Source: Oceanomicrobium pacificus (GTDB taxonomy: Bacteria; Pseudomonadota; Alphaproteobacteria; Rhodobacterales; Rhodobacteraceae). From it: a stretch of 64,000 nucleotides of DNA. A program made the position numbers and the translations under genes. Below, one piece after another: positions 50,388 through 59,222 of the stretch. The DNA is taken from contig NZ_WUWG01000003.1 of assembly GCF_009833495.1 (NCBI RefSeq), positions 930,001 to 994,000 of the forward strand. Direction: 5' to 3'. Below the pieces are notes generated by a model. It worked only from the letters and a program-made list of their open reading frames with translations. It had not been told where the DNA came from and ran no database searches. Each line of letters begins with the position of its first letter. The first letter of the stretch is position 1.

Positions 50388-52319
50388 TCAGCCCGCGGGC
50401 GTCACCCAGATCGGCGATGTATAGGCGCGGTCCTGCACGGTCGGCGGCACAACGTCGGGCAGCGGCACATCGTAGAAGGCCGCATCATGCGTGGTCCAGC
50501 GCGGCTTCGGGATCTCGATCACGCGCACATAATAGAAAGCCGTTTCCGCGGGATCGTAATCCGGATCCTGCCAGAACCCGTCGAGCGCCGGCGCGCCGAT
50601 CGTGTTGCTATAGGTCGCGGTCTCGATATCGACCGTGTTGCCGACCGGTTCGCGTGCCCGCCCGTCCGCGCCGATCTCGCGCTCGTCCGACACGGCAATG
50701 TCGTAGATGCGCTCATGCGTTTTTCCGTCCGCATCGATCCAGCCCTTGATAAGCTGCACCCGGTCCAGATTGGCACCGTCGGGATCGCGCAGCGCGCGCA
50801 CCATGAACCGCGGTGCGTCGCCCTCTACGCCAGCCATCAACTCGCCCCCCATCGGCACACCGCCGCGATAGCCGCGCGCCACGAAATCGGGCGCGCCCAG
50901 ATCGTCGGCCTCAAAGTCCCAGCCGGCAAAGACCCGCACGCTGATCCGCGAGCCGGTGGTCGCATAGGCCTCCTTGCGGGTGATCGCGCCGAACACCTCT
51001 TCACGCGTGTTCTCCCGCGCCCAGACAGCCGTGAGGCCGGCCGCGGATTCCTGCGCGGTGAGGATCCGCAGTGCCGGATCGTCGGCGGGGATCACCTCGC
51101 CATTGTGGCGGTTCGGGGACGGCTCGGTGTGCTGGTATTTGCCGAAATAATTGTCCTCCCGCGTAGTCGGGATGGCGGTGTGCGTGTCGGTCGCGCCGTA
51201 GAATCCGAACTTGAACGGGTTGACGCCGATCTCGCGCTCCACCCGAAGCCCCACCTTCAGCGCCGAGCGGGCATATTCGAACTCCAGCATCTCGGGCGTC
51301 TTCGGCGCGGACCCGGCAATGTTGCTCACGTCCCAGGTCTCGAAATCGGCAAACTCGTCATCGGGTGACAGGAGCGGATGGGTCTCCTCATCCCCCTTGA
51401 TCTGGGTCATCTCGTGCATCGGCTCCCAGCGGATGCGCTTGGCGGCATACTCCGCGTCCATCGGCGAGCCATCGAATTTCTGCGGCGCGAACATCAGCCC
51501 GTTGGACGTGTTGGCATTGTGCGGCACCGCAATGGCACGGCCGCCCGTGTCGGCCTCGTAGCGGGCCAGATAATCCCACAGAAGCTCGGGGTCCGAGCCT
51601 TCGAAGAAGGTGAAGGGCCGGGTCTGCGATGTGTGCTCCGCCCCGTCAGCAAACAGGATGACCCGGTGCAGATTGTCGCCCTGCGGCGTGAAGGTCCATT
51701 CGAAGCCTGCCAGCGCAGTGAAGCGGCCCGGATCGTTATAGTCATCGACCGTGTGCACGATGTCGCGCCAGATGTCGCCGTCAAGGTCCACCCCGTCGAG
51801 CGGATCGCGCCCCTGAACGGTGCCCACGTCGATAATGTCGGCAAAAGCGGCCATCCGGCCCTCCTGCCCGGAATTGAAGAGCGCGTAAGTCCGGCTGCCC
51901 CAGTCATGGGACAAGAGGCGCGGGTCGGAGGTGCGCATCGCGGTCGCCAGCCCCAGCATCTCTGCATGTTCGGTGATGGCGAGGAAATCGAGCGGGCGGA
52001 TCAGCTGGATCGGCTGCCCGGTGTTGGAGATGATCTTCTCCCCGCGTGCCACGCGGAACGCGTCATGCATGTCGAGCGACGTGCCGATGAGCCCCGCATC
52101 GAAGGAAATCTCAGTATGGAAATGCAGGTCCCCGAAAAGGAGCTGGTCGGGATAGGCCCGCCCGACAAAGGGCGAATAGACCTCCGCCCCCGCTTCCGCT
52201 GCCCCGCGCACCGAGGCATCGAAAGCCAGCGATGGCGTGGCCGCGACGAGCGCCAGGAAGGTGGCGGCGCCCGATGCGAGGCGGATGCGCGCGCCCTTTT
52301 GTCTCTTGAATTGCCGCAT
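50388..52319 (-). CDS. DUF3604 secreted protein (PHP-like metal hydrolase fold), copy 2
   Basis: This 643-residue protein has a basic N-terminus and Sec signal ending near residue 32 (TPSLA/FDAS). Its domain starts with FGDLHFHTEISFDAG (His66, His68) and LAITEHAEM (Glu117, His118) and ends YTSPIWVTPAG. It parallels the protein encoded at 22307-24217 over its whole length, for example AFRVARGEKIISNTGQPI against [18 protein letters not shown]. They are clearly paralogues, though diverged. Motif II has Glu-His here where copy 1 has Asp-His, so metal binding may differ. AGGAGG precedes the ATG. It stands as a single gene. Confidence 0.83.
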   Translation of the reverse strand: MRQFKRQKGARIRLASGAATFLALVAATPSLAFDASVRGAAEAGAEVYSPFVGRAYPDQLLFGDLHFHTEISFDAGLIGTSLDMHDAFRVARGEKIISNTGQPIQLIRPLDFLAITEHAEMLGLATAMRTSDPRLLSHDWGSRTYALFNSGQEGRMAAFADIIDVGTVQGRDPLDGVDLDGDIWRDIVHTVDDYNDPGRFTALAGFEWTFTPQGDNLHRVILFADGAEHTSQTRPFTFFEGSDPELLWDYLARYEADTGGRAIAVPHNANTSNGLMFAPQKFDGSPMDAEYAAKRIRWEPMHEMTQIKGDEETHPLLSPDDEFADFETWDVSNIAGSAPKTPEMLEFEYARSALKVGLRVEREIGVNPFKFGFYGATDTHTAIPTTREDNYFGKYQHTEPSPNRHNGEVIPADDPALRILTAQESAAGLTAVWARENTREEVFGAITRKEAYATTGSRISVRVFAGWDFEADDLGAPDFVARGYRGGVPMGGELMAGVEGDAPRFMVRALRDPDGANLDRVQLIKGWIDADGKTHERIYDIAVSDEREIGADGRAREPVGNTVDIETATYSNTIGAPALDGFWQDPDYDPAETAFYYVRVIEIPKPRWTTHDAAFYDVPLPDVVPPTVQDRAYTSPIWVTPAG

Positions 52320-52457
52320 CGGAACCTCCTGTCGAACAGTCTCCTCACAAGACTAACCGACCGGGTCGATTGCTCCAAAAATTATTCCGGGAAACGGCTG
52401 GCCCCAGATCTGACGGGGAGGAACGTCTTGTTTCAACTGAAGGACATTGAGCGGCGC

Positions 52458-53111
52458 CTATGTGCTACACAGGTCGCGCAAAGCCTGAACGGCGCTGTCG
52501 GGGCTTGTCAGGACGGGCACATCGACCGCGCCGGTGACCGCCTGCGCGGCCCGCGCGGTCGAGAAATGCGCGAGCATGATCGCATCGGCGCCGGTGATGC
52601 CGGCCGCGCAGTCCCGCACGATCCGGTCATGGGCCGCGCCGTCACCTGCGCGCAGCGCCGCCATCGCGCCCTCGGCCAAACGGGTGTCTAGGCGCGCAGC
52701 CCCACCCGCCATGTCCCTGAACTCGGCCTCCATTTCCGCCACGGCCGGTGCAAAGGTCGCGACCATCGCGATACGGGACCCGAGGCCCAGCGCCGCGCGG
52801 AACATGGCCTCGTTGGGCTTCAGAACCGGCAGGGGCGCGAGGCTGCGGGCCACATGGTCGAGCGCGCTGCCAAAGGCCGAACAGGTGAACAGGATGCCCG
52901 CGGCGCCGACCGATGTGGCGTGGCGCGACAGAGCCATGAACCGGTCGTCGAACGACGTTGTCCCCGCCCCCGACTGGGCATCCTCTGACAGCGACGTGTC
53001 GAGCAGGTCGAAGGGCCGTGCCTCCGGCCAGCCCGTCGCCATGGCGGCATGGACCGGCGCCATGGCGACCGGCGTGGCATGGATGAGCGCAATGCGCGGC
53101 CCGTCAGACAT
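52458..53111 (-). CDS. Aspartate/glutamate racemase-family protein
   Basis: This 217-residue protein resembles the Asp/Glu/hydantoin racemase and arylmalonate decarboxylase superfamily. The first active-site cysteine is present in LFTCSAFG (Cys77). At the place of the second cysteine the sequence reads IMLAHFSTAR, with His/Phe at 182-183, so a two-base racemase mechanism is unlikely; single-cysteine members include decarboxylases and isomerases. The start at 53111 overlaps the stop of the hydroxypyruvate-isomerase-like gene by eight bases. It is the last gene of the minus-strand arm of the HutC-controlled cluster. Confidence 0.75.
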   Translation of the reverse strand: MSDGPRIALIHATPVAMAPVHAAMATGWPEARPFDLLDTSLSEDAQSGAGTTSFDDRFMALSRHATSVGAAGILFTCSAFGSALDHVARSLAPLPVLKPNEAMFRAALGLGSRIAMVATFAPAVAEMEAEFRDMAGGAARLDTRLAEGAMAALRAGDGAAHDRIVRDCAAGITGADAIMLAHFSTARAAQAVTGAVDVPVLTSPDSAVQALRDLCST

Positions 53112-53886
53112 AGGCGTCCCTCCAGCCCAGTCCGGCTTCCGTGTCTCCGGCGGGCTTATATTCCAGCCCGACCACACCACCATATCCCCCGGCATCGAGG
53201 GCACGGAAGAAGGCGGCATAGTCGATCGTTCCGCTGCCCGGCTCGTGGCGCCCCGGTGCGTCTGCGATCTGGATATGGCCAATCATCCCGCCCGCCTGCT
53301 GCCAGAAGGCCACCGGATCAAGTCCGCGATTGACCGCATGGAAACTGTCGAAAAGCATGAAGGCATTGTCCCTGTCGATCGTGGCCAGAAGGTCGCGGGC
53401 CATGCGCGGATCGTTAAGGAAGAACCCCGGCACCGCGCCATTGTCGATCGGCTCCAGAAGGATGCGCTGGCCGGCTGCCGCGGCCCGGTCCGCGGCCCAG
53501 GCGATCCGCTCGGTATAGAGCGGCAGCAGGCGCGCACGTTCGGCATCCGTGTCGGTCGCAATGCAGCCCGGCATGATGTGGAGGAACGTCGCACCGATCC
53601 GGTCAGCCGCCTCCAGACCTCGGTCCACGCTTTCCCGGAACGCGGCCTCACGGCCCTCGAGGCAGGCGAACCCTTTCTCCCCGCGCGGCGGATCACCGGA
53701 CGGCGCGGCGATCTGCGCGACCGACAGGCCGTGCGTCCGGCAGGCATTTGCAAAAGCGCCTACTCCGAACCCGTATGGGGCAGGATGCTCGACCCAGCGG
53801 AACCCGTTGGCCGCCGCGCGTTCAAACCGTTCTTCAAGCGGCCTGTCGGCAAAAAGATAGCCCAGATGGGCGCAGAATTCAGGCAT
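53104..53886 (-). CDS. Hydroxypyruvate isomerase-like protein (Hyi/OtnI family)
   Basis: This 260-residue TIM barrel matches the hydroxypyruvate isomerase/2-oxo-tetronate isomerase family. Features are FCAHLGYLFADRPLEERFE at the start, catalytic Glu in LLEPIDNGAVPGFFLND, HIQIADAPGRHEPGSGTIDY and the second catalytic Glu in GLEYKPAGDTEAGL. Members interconvert hydroxypyruvate and tartronate semialdehyde, or 2-oxo-tetronates. It is the second gene of the arm starting with the HutC regulator, 13 bases downstream of it. The decarboxylating dehydrogenase across the cluster could make a 2-keto product for it. Confidence 0.85.
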   Translation of the reverse strand: MPEFCAHLGYLFADRPLEERFERAAANGFRWVEHPAPYGFGVGAFANACRTHGLSVAQIAAPSGDPPRGEKGFACLEGREAAFRESVDRGLEAADRIGATFLHIMPGCIATDTDAERARLLPLYTERIAWAADRAAAAGQRILLEPIDNGAVPGFFLNDPRMARDLLATIDRDNAFMLFDSFHAVNRGLDPVAFWQQAGGMIGHIQIADAPGRHEPGSGTIDYAAFFRALDAGGYGGVVGLEYKPAGDTEAGLGWRDAYV

Positions 53887-53899
53887 CCCTAGGACCCTG

Positions 53900-54628
53900 T
53901 CACAATTCGCTCGGGGAATGGGCGATGTAGCGGAAGGCGAACGGCTCGCAGTAGAAAGCCTCACCCAGAAGGATCGGCCGCCCCGCGCGGGAGAACATGC
54001 GATGGCTGCGGCGCAGGAGCGGCGCACCCGGTGCCACACCGAGTTTCGCGGCCATATCGTCCCCCGCGACCACGGCGCGGATCGAGGCCTCCATCCGGCC
54101 GACCGGATCGGGCACATATTGCTCCACCAGTTCATGGGTCGAGGAGCGGTCCAGCGCATCGAGCGAAATATCGGTCAGCAGCCCGTGGGTGAAGGTCCGG
54201 CGCTCCAGCCCGATCACCGTCCCCCCCACGAGGCGCAGCCGTTCGAACCGCAACACGGTTTCCCCTTCCTCGATATCGAGCGCATCGGCGAGCGCGGCAT
54301 CCGCCGGGTCACGCGCGAGCGTGATCAGCCGGTAATCCACCTGCTGGCCACGGGTCGAGGCATCCTCCTCGAAGCTCTTCACCCCGACCACTTCCATGGT
54401 CGCCGAACGCGCCGTTTCCGCGACGAACGTGCCGCTGCCCACCCGCTTCTCGATCTGGCCCGCATAGACGAGCTTCGACATGGCGTTCTGCACGGTTGCC
54501 CGCGACGTTCCGAACTGCCGCGCGATCTCCTTTTCGGTCGGCAGCTTGGTGCCCGGCGGCAAGGCGCCGGAGGAGATCTGGCTCAGGAAATGATCCTGTA
54601 TGGCTTGGTAAATCGGGACGGATTCCAC
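53900..54628 (-). CDS. GntR-family regulator, HutC subfamily (UTRA domain)
   Basis: This 242-residue regulator has an N-terminal winged helix (PTEKEIARQFGTSRATVQNA, about 30-49; GSGTFVAE wing) and a C-terminal UTRA effector domain (about 80-240). It most plausibly starts at GTG 54628, giving ESVPIYQAIQDHFL at the usual position relative to the HTH. It is divergent from an ABC importer operon, and the region between carries a perfect 19-bp palindrome, so it probably represses both arms of the cluster. The ligand of UTRA domains is usually a pathway intermediate or sugar phosphate. Confidence 0.9.
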   Translation of the reverse strand: MESVPIYQAIQDHFLSQISSGALPPGTKLPTEKEIARQFGTSRATVQNAMSKLVYAGQIEKRVGSGTFVAETARSATMEVVGVKSFEEDASTRGQQVDYRLITLARDPADAALADALDIEEGETVLRFERLRLVGGTVIGLERRTFTHGLLTDISLDALDRSSTHELVEQYVPDPVGRMEASIRAVVAGDDMAAKLGVAPGAPLLRRSHRMFSRAGRPILLGEAFYCEPFAFRYIAHSPSEL

Positions 54629-54654
54629 GGACGCGCTGCTCTCTTTCGAATCTG

Positions 54655-54717
54655 TTGACAGGTAAAGGACAGTCCTTTACGAATTGGATAGTCCTTTTAT
54701 ACCGCAAAGGCATGTCC
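54655..54717. promoter_or_regulatory. HutC-type operator array with embedded promoter
   Basis: A plus-strand -35 TTGACA (54655-54660) is followed one base later by a perfect 19-bp palindrome, GTAAAGGACAGTCCTTTAC (54662-54680). Two weaker copies follow: GGATAGTCC (54686-54694) and GGCATGTCC (54709-54717), both keeping the GGNNNNTCC core. The palindrome fills the spacer, so a bound regulator would block the importer operon start. The whole divergent region is 131 bases long. Confidence 0.75.
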
Positions 54718-54759
54718 AATACAAGGCGCCACGGTGAAAGGTCACGGGAGGAACAGAGT

Positions 54760-55578
54760 GTGTCGCAGTCGAGCGAAGCCGCTGCCATGAGCAGCAGCGC
54801 AGACCTTGCCCGCATCCGGATGCGGGACATATTTGCCAGCAGCTGGCTGCCCTATCTGGCGTCGATCTGCGCCGGGCTCATGCTCTGGCAGTTGATCTCG
54901 ACGCAACTGCCCGGCGTCATCTTCGCCTCCCCCGTGGCCGTGGCCGACCATCTGGTCGGTGCCTTCGCCTCCGGCGACCTGCCCGCGCGCTTCGCCAACT
55001 CGCTGCGCCACATGATCCTCGGTCTGGGGCTGGCTCTTCTGGTGGCCGTGCCGCTCGGGATGCTTATGGGCCGGAGCGAGACCGCCTTCCACATGTGCAA
55101 TCCGGTGCTGACGGCGCTCTTCGCCATCCCCTCCGTTGCCTTCGTGCCGTTCCTCATCATCTGGTTCGGCGTCTTCTTCGAGGCGCGCGTGGCGCTCGTC
55201 TTCGTCATGTGCGTCTTCGATATCCTGATCACGGTGACGGCGGGCGCACGCAATATCGAACCGCGTGTCATCCAGGCCGCGCGCTCCTTCGGGGCGAACC
55301 GCCGCACGACCTTCTTCAGCGTGCTCCTGCCCGCCAGCTATCCGTTCCTGATGACCGCGCTCCGGATCGGCACGATCCGCGCGGTCAACGGCATGATCAC
55401 GGCAGAGCTGTTCTTCGCAGCCGTCAATCTCGGCGAGTATATGGAGGACGCCTCGTCTGTGTTCGACAGCGCCGCCATGCTGTCGGTTGTCTTCTGTCTC
55501 TCGCTCTTCGGTCTGCTGGCGCAGGAGCTGGTCAAATGGGCCGAGGCGCGCCTCCTGCCCTGGCATGTGCGGAGCTGA
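54760..55578 (+). CDS. ABC importer permease (SsuC/TauC/ThiX type), first
   Basis: This 272-residue permease has a polar N-terminus and about six helices, with the cytoplasmic ATPase-contact loop VIQAARSFGANRRTTFFSVLLP. The best start is GTG at 54760, with GGGAGG eight bases upstream, giving SQSSEAAAMSSSADLARIRM; ATG codons at 54712 and 54787 are alternatives with poor ribosome binding sites. It belongs to the family importing sulfonates, nitrate, thiamine precursors, hydantoins and other small organics. It is followed three bases later by a second permease, so the importer may work as a heterodimer. Confidence 0.85.
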   Translation: MSQSSEAAAMSSSADLARIRMRDIFASSWLPYLASICAGLMLWQLISTQLPGVIFASPVAVADHLVGAFASGDLPARFANSLRHMILGLGLALLVAVPLGMLMGRSETAFHMCNPVLTALFAIPSVAFVPFLIIWFGVFFEARVALVFVMCVFDILITVTAGARNIEPRVIQAARSFGANRRTTFFSVLLPASYPFLMTALRIGTIRAVNGMITAELFFAAVNLGEYMEDASSVFDSAAMLSVVFCLSLFGLLAQELVKWAEARLLPWHVRS

Positions 55579-55581
55579 GCG

Positions 55582-56343
55582 ATGACCCGATCCCATATTC
55601 TTTTCCTGAACCTCACCGGCATCGCGCTGTTCCTCTGCCTGTGGGAAATCGCGGGCCGCGCCATGGGCCCGAGCCTGCTGGCCGCGCCGACCGTGGTCGT
55701 GCCGGAATATATCCGGCTGCTGATGGCCGGCGACATGCTGCGCGAACTGGCGGGCTCGCTGCGCCAGATGCTGGTGGGCTTCGGGCTGGCCTGCATCATC
55801 GGTATGCCGCTCGGCGCGCTGATGGGCCGGATCCGCACCATCGATCTGCTGGTCCATCCCTGGGTCAGCATGATCGTCGTCACCTCCGCCGCGGCGCTCG
55901 CGCCGATCTTCATCCTGATGTTCGGCACCGGTTTCGAATTCCGCGTGGCGATCGTGTTCGTCTCCTCCTTCGGCTATGTCACGCTCACCGCCTATCACGG
56001 CGCGCGCGGCATCGACCCGAAGATGCTCGATGTGGGCAATGCCTTCTCCACCGGCCCGGTGGAGACCTATTCCAAGATCATCCTGCCGGCGCTCTTCCCC
56101 TATCTCATCACCGGCGCGCGGCTCGGGCTCATCCATGCGATCCGCGCCATGGTCATGGCCGAAATGTTCGTGCTGGTCGGCTATGGCGGCCTGATCTTCC
56201 AGACCGGACAGGACCTGTCCACCGCGCCGCTCATCTCCTACCTCGTCACGCTGATGGCGGTGAGCGTGGGCGCGAACATGGCGCTCGGCTGGGCCGGGCG
56301 GCAGATCGCCCCCTGGTACGACTCCAAAATGGCCGCCGGCTAG
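55582..56343 (+). CDS. ABC importer permease (SsuC/TauC/ThiX type), second
   Basis: This 253-residue membrane protein is the second permease of the importer. It has about six helices and the ATPase-contact loop MLDVGNAFSTGPVETYSKIILP. The short three-base gap to the first permease and matching family indicate a heterodimeric channel, somewhat less common in this family than homodimers. The binding-protein gene follows after 101 bases. Confidence 0.87.
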   Translation: MTRSHILFLNLTGIALFLCLWEIAGRAMGPSLLAAPTVVVPEYIRLLMAGDMLRELAGSLRQMLVGFGLACIIGMPLGALMGRIRTIDLLVHPWVSMIVVTSAAALAPIFILMFGTGFEFRVAIVFVSSFGYVTLTAYHGARGIDPKMLDVGNAFSTGPVETYSKIILPALFPYLITGARLGLIHAIRAMVMAEMFVLVGYGGLIFQTGQDLSTAPLISYLVTLMAVSVGANMALGWAGRQIAPWYDSKMAAG

Positions 56344-56444
56344 GCGGCGTTCACAACCGGGCGGCCGGTCCCATGGCGGGGCGGGTTGCACCTCGATCCC
56401 GGCCAACCGGGACGCAACAGCAACAGATCCGAAGGGAGGACAAC

Positions 56445-57488
56445 ATGCTGAAAAGAAGAACCGTTCTGAAATCCATGGCGGCGGGCCTCGGGGCCGGTAT
56501 CGTGGCCGGTCCGCTGGGCCTCGGGGTCGGTCGCGCGCTGGCCGATGGCCACGCGCCGCTGACCATCAACGTGCCGGGCAACACGCTGGGCGTGCACGTG
56601 CCCTACATGGCCGCCATCAACGAGGGCCTTGTGGAACTCGGGGAACCGGCCGCCAAATGGGAACGCGTGCCGAAGCTGCAGACCATCACCCAGTCGATCC
56701 TGTCGGGCCAGACGGAAGTCGGCGCGGGCGATGCGATCTCGACCCTGCGCGCGGTGGAAGCCGGTGCGGACCTGAAGATCATCGGCAACGCTTTCATGCA
56801 CACGAGCCTCGTCTTCGTGGTGAATGCCGACAAGATCTCCGAACCGAAAGACCTGGAGAAGGACGATGTCACAATCGCCGTCAACTCCAAGGGCGACTTC
56901 ACCCATGTGATGGTCGTCGGTCCGATGACCGCCAAGGGCGTCGACATGGACAAGGTCAACGTCATCAAGATGGGCGGGTCGGGCAACCGGTTCCGCGCGC
57001 TTCTGGCGGGCAAGGTGGACGGGGTGCCGCTGCATTTCGACCAGGCCGCCGAACTGGCGAGCCAGGGCAATTTCAAGGTGCTGATCGAACCGGCGAAGGA
57101 ATATGAAGCCTTCCTCGGCGAGGTCTGGATCGTGTCCGGCGGCTGGCTGGAGAAGCCGGAAAACCGCGACCGCGCCAAGGCGCTCCTGAAAGCCACCACC
57201 ATCGCCTTCCGTCAGGCCAATGACGATCCGGCCTGGTATGCGGACATGTATCGCAAGCACGGCACCAAGGAAAACATGGCAACGGCCACGGACGAGGAGA
57301 TCGAGGTCGTGCGTCAGGCGCTCGGGGTCGATATCGGCTGCTGGCCCAACGACATGCACCACGAGCTTGCCGTCTACGAGCAGCTCCTGCCGGTCTACAA
57401 GGCCGCAGGCGCGATCAAGGGCACGGTCGACCTGACACAGGTAGTCGACACGTCGCTCATCGACGAAGTGCTGGCAGACATAGGGTAA
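56445..57488 (+). CDS. ABC importer substrate-binding protein (NMT1/SsuA-like family)
   Basis: This 347-residue protein has a twin-arginine-type signal, KRRTVLKSMAAGLGAG, ending near residue 34 (RALA/DGHA), implying export in a folded state. The mature part shows the type II fold of NMT1/SsuA-like proteins: PGNTLGVHVPYMAAINEGL, TITQSILSGQTEVGAGDAIS and MGGSGNRFRALLAGKVDGVP. The ligand is unknown; neighbours suggest a hydroxy acid or lactone-forming compound rather than a sulfonate. A GGGAGGACAAC ribosome binding site sets the start. The frame is open far upstream across the permease gene, without a binding site. Confidence 0.87.
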   Translation: MLKRRTVLKSMAAGLGAGIVAGPLGLGVGRALADGHAPLTINVPGNTLGVHVPYMAAINEGLVELGEPAAKWERVPKLQTITQSILSGQTEVGAGDAISTLRAVEAGADLKIIGNAFMHTSLVFVVNADKISEPKDLEKDDVTIAVNSKGDFTHVMVVGPMTAKGVDMDKVNVIKMGGSGNRFRALLAGKVDGVPLHFDQAAELASQGNFKVLIEPAKEYEAFLGEVWIVSGGWLEKPENRDRAKALLKATTIAFRQANDDPAWYADMYRKHGTKENMATATDEEIEVVRQALGVDIGCWPNDMHHELAVYEQLLPVYKAAGAIKGTVDLTQVVDTSLIDEVLADIG

Positions 57489-57500
57489 GGGCAGACCGAC

Positions 57501-58277
57501 ATGGCGACGAAACTCTCGCTCAATCACCTGAACAAGAGCTTCGGTCGGGGCAAGACCCCGCCGATCGAGGTGGTCAGGGATTTCAGTCTGGAGATCCGCG
57601 ATCTGGAGTTTCTCGCCGTGATCGGGCCGTCGGGCTGTGGCAAGTCCACGCTCCTGCGGCTGATCGACGGCCTGATCCCCGCCGACAGCGGCAGCATAGA
57701 AATGGACGGGCGCGACATATCCGACAAGGTCGGCGGCGAGGGCCGCGGCATGGTGTTCCAGAGCTTCGATCTGTTCCCGTGGCGCACGACGCAGGCCAAT
57801 GTCGAATTCGGGCTCGAAGCCAAGGGGGTGCCGAAGGCCGAGCGCGCGCCGATTGCAAAGAAATACATCGATCTGGTCGGTCTGACCGGGTTCGAGGACA
57901 GCTACCCGCACGAACTGTCGGGCGGGATGCAGCAGCGCGCAGGCTTTGCGCGCGCGCTCGCCATCCACCCCGAAATCCTGCTGATGGACGAGCCGTTCGG
58001 CGCGCTCGACGTGCAGACGCGCGACATCCTGCAAAACGAGTTGCTCGACATCTGGCAGAAGGAGCAGAAGACCGTCCTTTTCGTCACCCATTCGATCGAG
58101 GAAGCCATCTATCTCGCCGACCGGATCGCGGTCATCACGCCGCGTCCCGCGCGGGTCGACCGGATCATCGACGTGCCTTTCGAGCGCCCGCGCCGGGAGG
58201 AGATCAAGTCGCGGCCGGAGTTTCTGGAGATGCGGCAGGAGATCTGGTCAATCCTGAAGGAAGGGGTGACGGTTTGA
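57501..58277 (+). CDS. ABC importer ATP-binding protein (SsuB/TauB type)
   Basis: This 258-residue ATPase has Walker A GPSGCGKST, Q-loop MVFQSFDLFPWRTT, signature LSGGMQQRAGFARAL, Walker B ILLMDEPFGALD and switch His in FVTHSIEEA. These match ATPases of the nitrate/sulfonate/taurine importer class. It starts 12 bases after the binding-protein gene and completes the permease-permease-binding protein-ATPase set. The lactonase gene follows after 39 bases. Confidence 0.92.
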   Translation: MATKLSLNHLNKSFGRGKTPPIEVVRDFSLEIRDLEFLAVIGPSGCGKSTLLRLIDGLIPADSGSIEMDGRDISDKVGGEGRGMVFQSFDLFPWRTTQANVEFGLEAKGVPKAERAPIAKKYIDLVGLTGFEDSYPHELSGGMQQRAGFARALAIHPEILLMDEPFGALDVQTRDILQNELLDIWQKEQKTVLFVTHSIEEAIYLADRIAVITPRPARVDRIIDVPFERPRREEIKSRPEFLEMRQEIWSILKEGVTV

Positions 58278-58316
58278 CGGACCGGACACGCCATCACACT
58301 GCGGGAGGGGTTTGAG

Positions 58317-59222
58317 ATGTTTCCGCCCCCGCCCGAGATCACGGCGACCGAACTGGCCCGCCTGCCCGACGCGTTCCAGCGGAACGGTCAGGGGTCGGAC
58401 TGGCTCTTCGGCAAGCGCAATCCCGATCTGGGCTCCTTCCTCGAAGGACCGATCATCGACCGCGACGGGTCGCTTTTGCTGACCGACATTCCCTATGGCC
58501 GGATCTTCCGTCTCGACCCCAAAGGGCAGTTCAGCCTGATCGCGGACTATGACGGCGAACCGAACGGGCTGGCCCTGTCGCCCGACGGCACGATCTGGAT
58601 CGCCGATCACCGCAACGGGCTCATGACGCTCGACCGGGATACGGGCCGCGTGACGCCGGAACTGCCGCGCCTGCGCCGCGAGGGGTTCAAGGGGCTCAAC
58701 GACCTCATCTTTGCCGGGGACGGCACGCTTTTCTTCACCGATCAGGGCCAGACGGGCATGCATGACCCGACAGGGCGCGTCTTTGCGCGGCGGCCCGACG
58801 GGCGGGTCGACCTGATGCTCGACACGATTCCGAGCCCCAACGGCATGGCCTTCAGCCCCTGCGGGCGGCTCCTCTATGTGTCGGTCACCCGCGCGAACCA
58901 GGTCTGGCGCCTGCCGCTGCATGCCGATGGCAGCACCACCAAGGTCAATATCTTCCTGCATCTCTCGGGCGGGCATACCGGGCCGGACGGGCTGGCCACG
59001 GATGCGGCGGGCAACCTTTTCGTCTGCCATTCCGGGCTGGGCATTGTCTGGATGTTCGACCCGCTCGGCGTGCCGGTCGGGCGGATCAATGTCCCCGGCG
59101 GGCTCGATGTGACCGCGGCCTGTTTCGGCGGCCCCGGCGATGACCGGCTCTATATCGTGGAGAGCACGCAAGGCGCGGTCTTTGCGGTGCCAACCGCAGA
59201 CCTTGCGCGGCTGACCCGATGA
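58317..59222 (+). CDS. SMP-30/gluconolactonase-family lactonase
   Basis: This 301-residue six-bladed propeller should hydrolyse a sugar-type or other lactone. Metal ligands typical of the family are present in FLEGPIID (Glu43), SPNGMAFS (Asn175) and GPDGLATD (Asp224). No signal peptide is visible, so it acts on an internal lactone, probably formed by the SDR encoded next. A GGGAGGGG ribosome binding site precedes the ATG. Its stop overlaps the SDR start as ATGA (59219-59222), a sign of coupled function. Confidence 0.87.
   Translation: MFPPPPEITATELARLPDAFQRNGQGSDWLFGKRNPDLGSFLEGPIIDRDGSLLLTDIPYGRIFRLDPKGQFSLIADYDGEPNGLALSPDGTIWIADHRNGLMTLDRDTGRVTPELPRLRREGFKGLNDLIFAGDGTLFFTDQGQTGMHDPTGRVFARRPDGRVDLMLDTIPSPNGMAFSPCGRLLYVSVTRANQVWRLPLHADGSTTKVNIFLHLSGGHTGPDGLATDAAGNLFVCHSGLGIVWMFDPLGVPVGRINVPGGLDVTAACFGGPGDDRLYIVESTQGAVFAVPTADLARLTR

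Noticed and set aside
55095-56444. Upstream extension of the NMT1-type binding-protein frame
   Set aside because: The frame is open but crosses both permease genes. The ATG at 56445 has a strong ribosome binding site and starts a twin-arginine signal peptide.
54742-58091. Two long minus-strand open frames opposite the ABC importer genes
   Set aside because: Both are rich in His, Gln, Asp and Arg without any motif, and run opposite permease, binding-protein and ATPase genes with complete family signatures.
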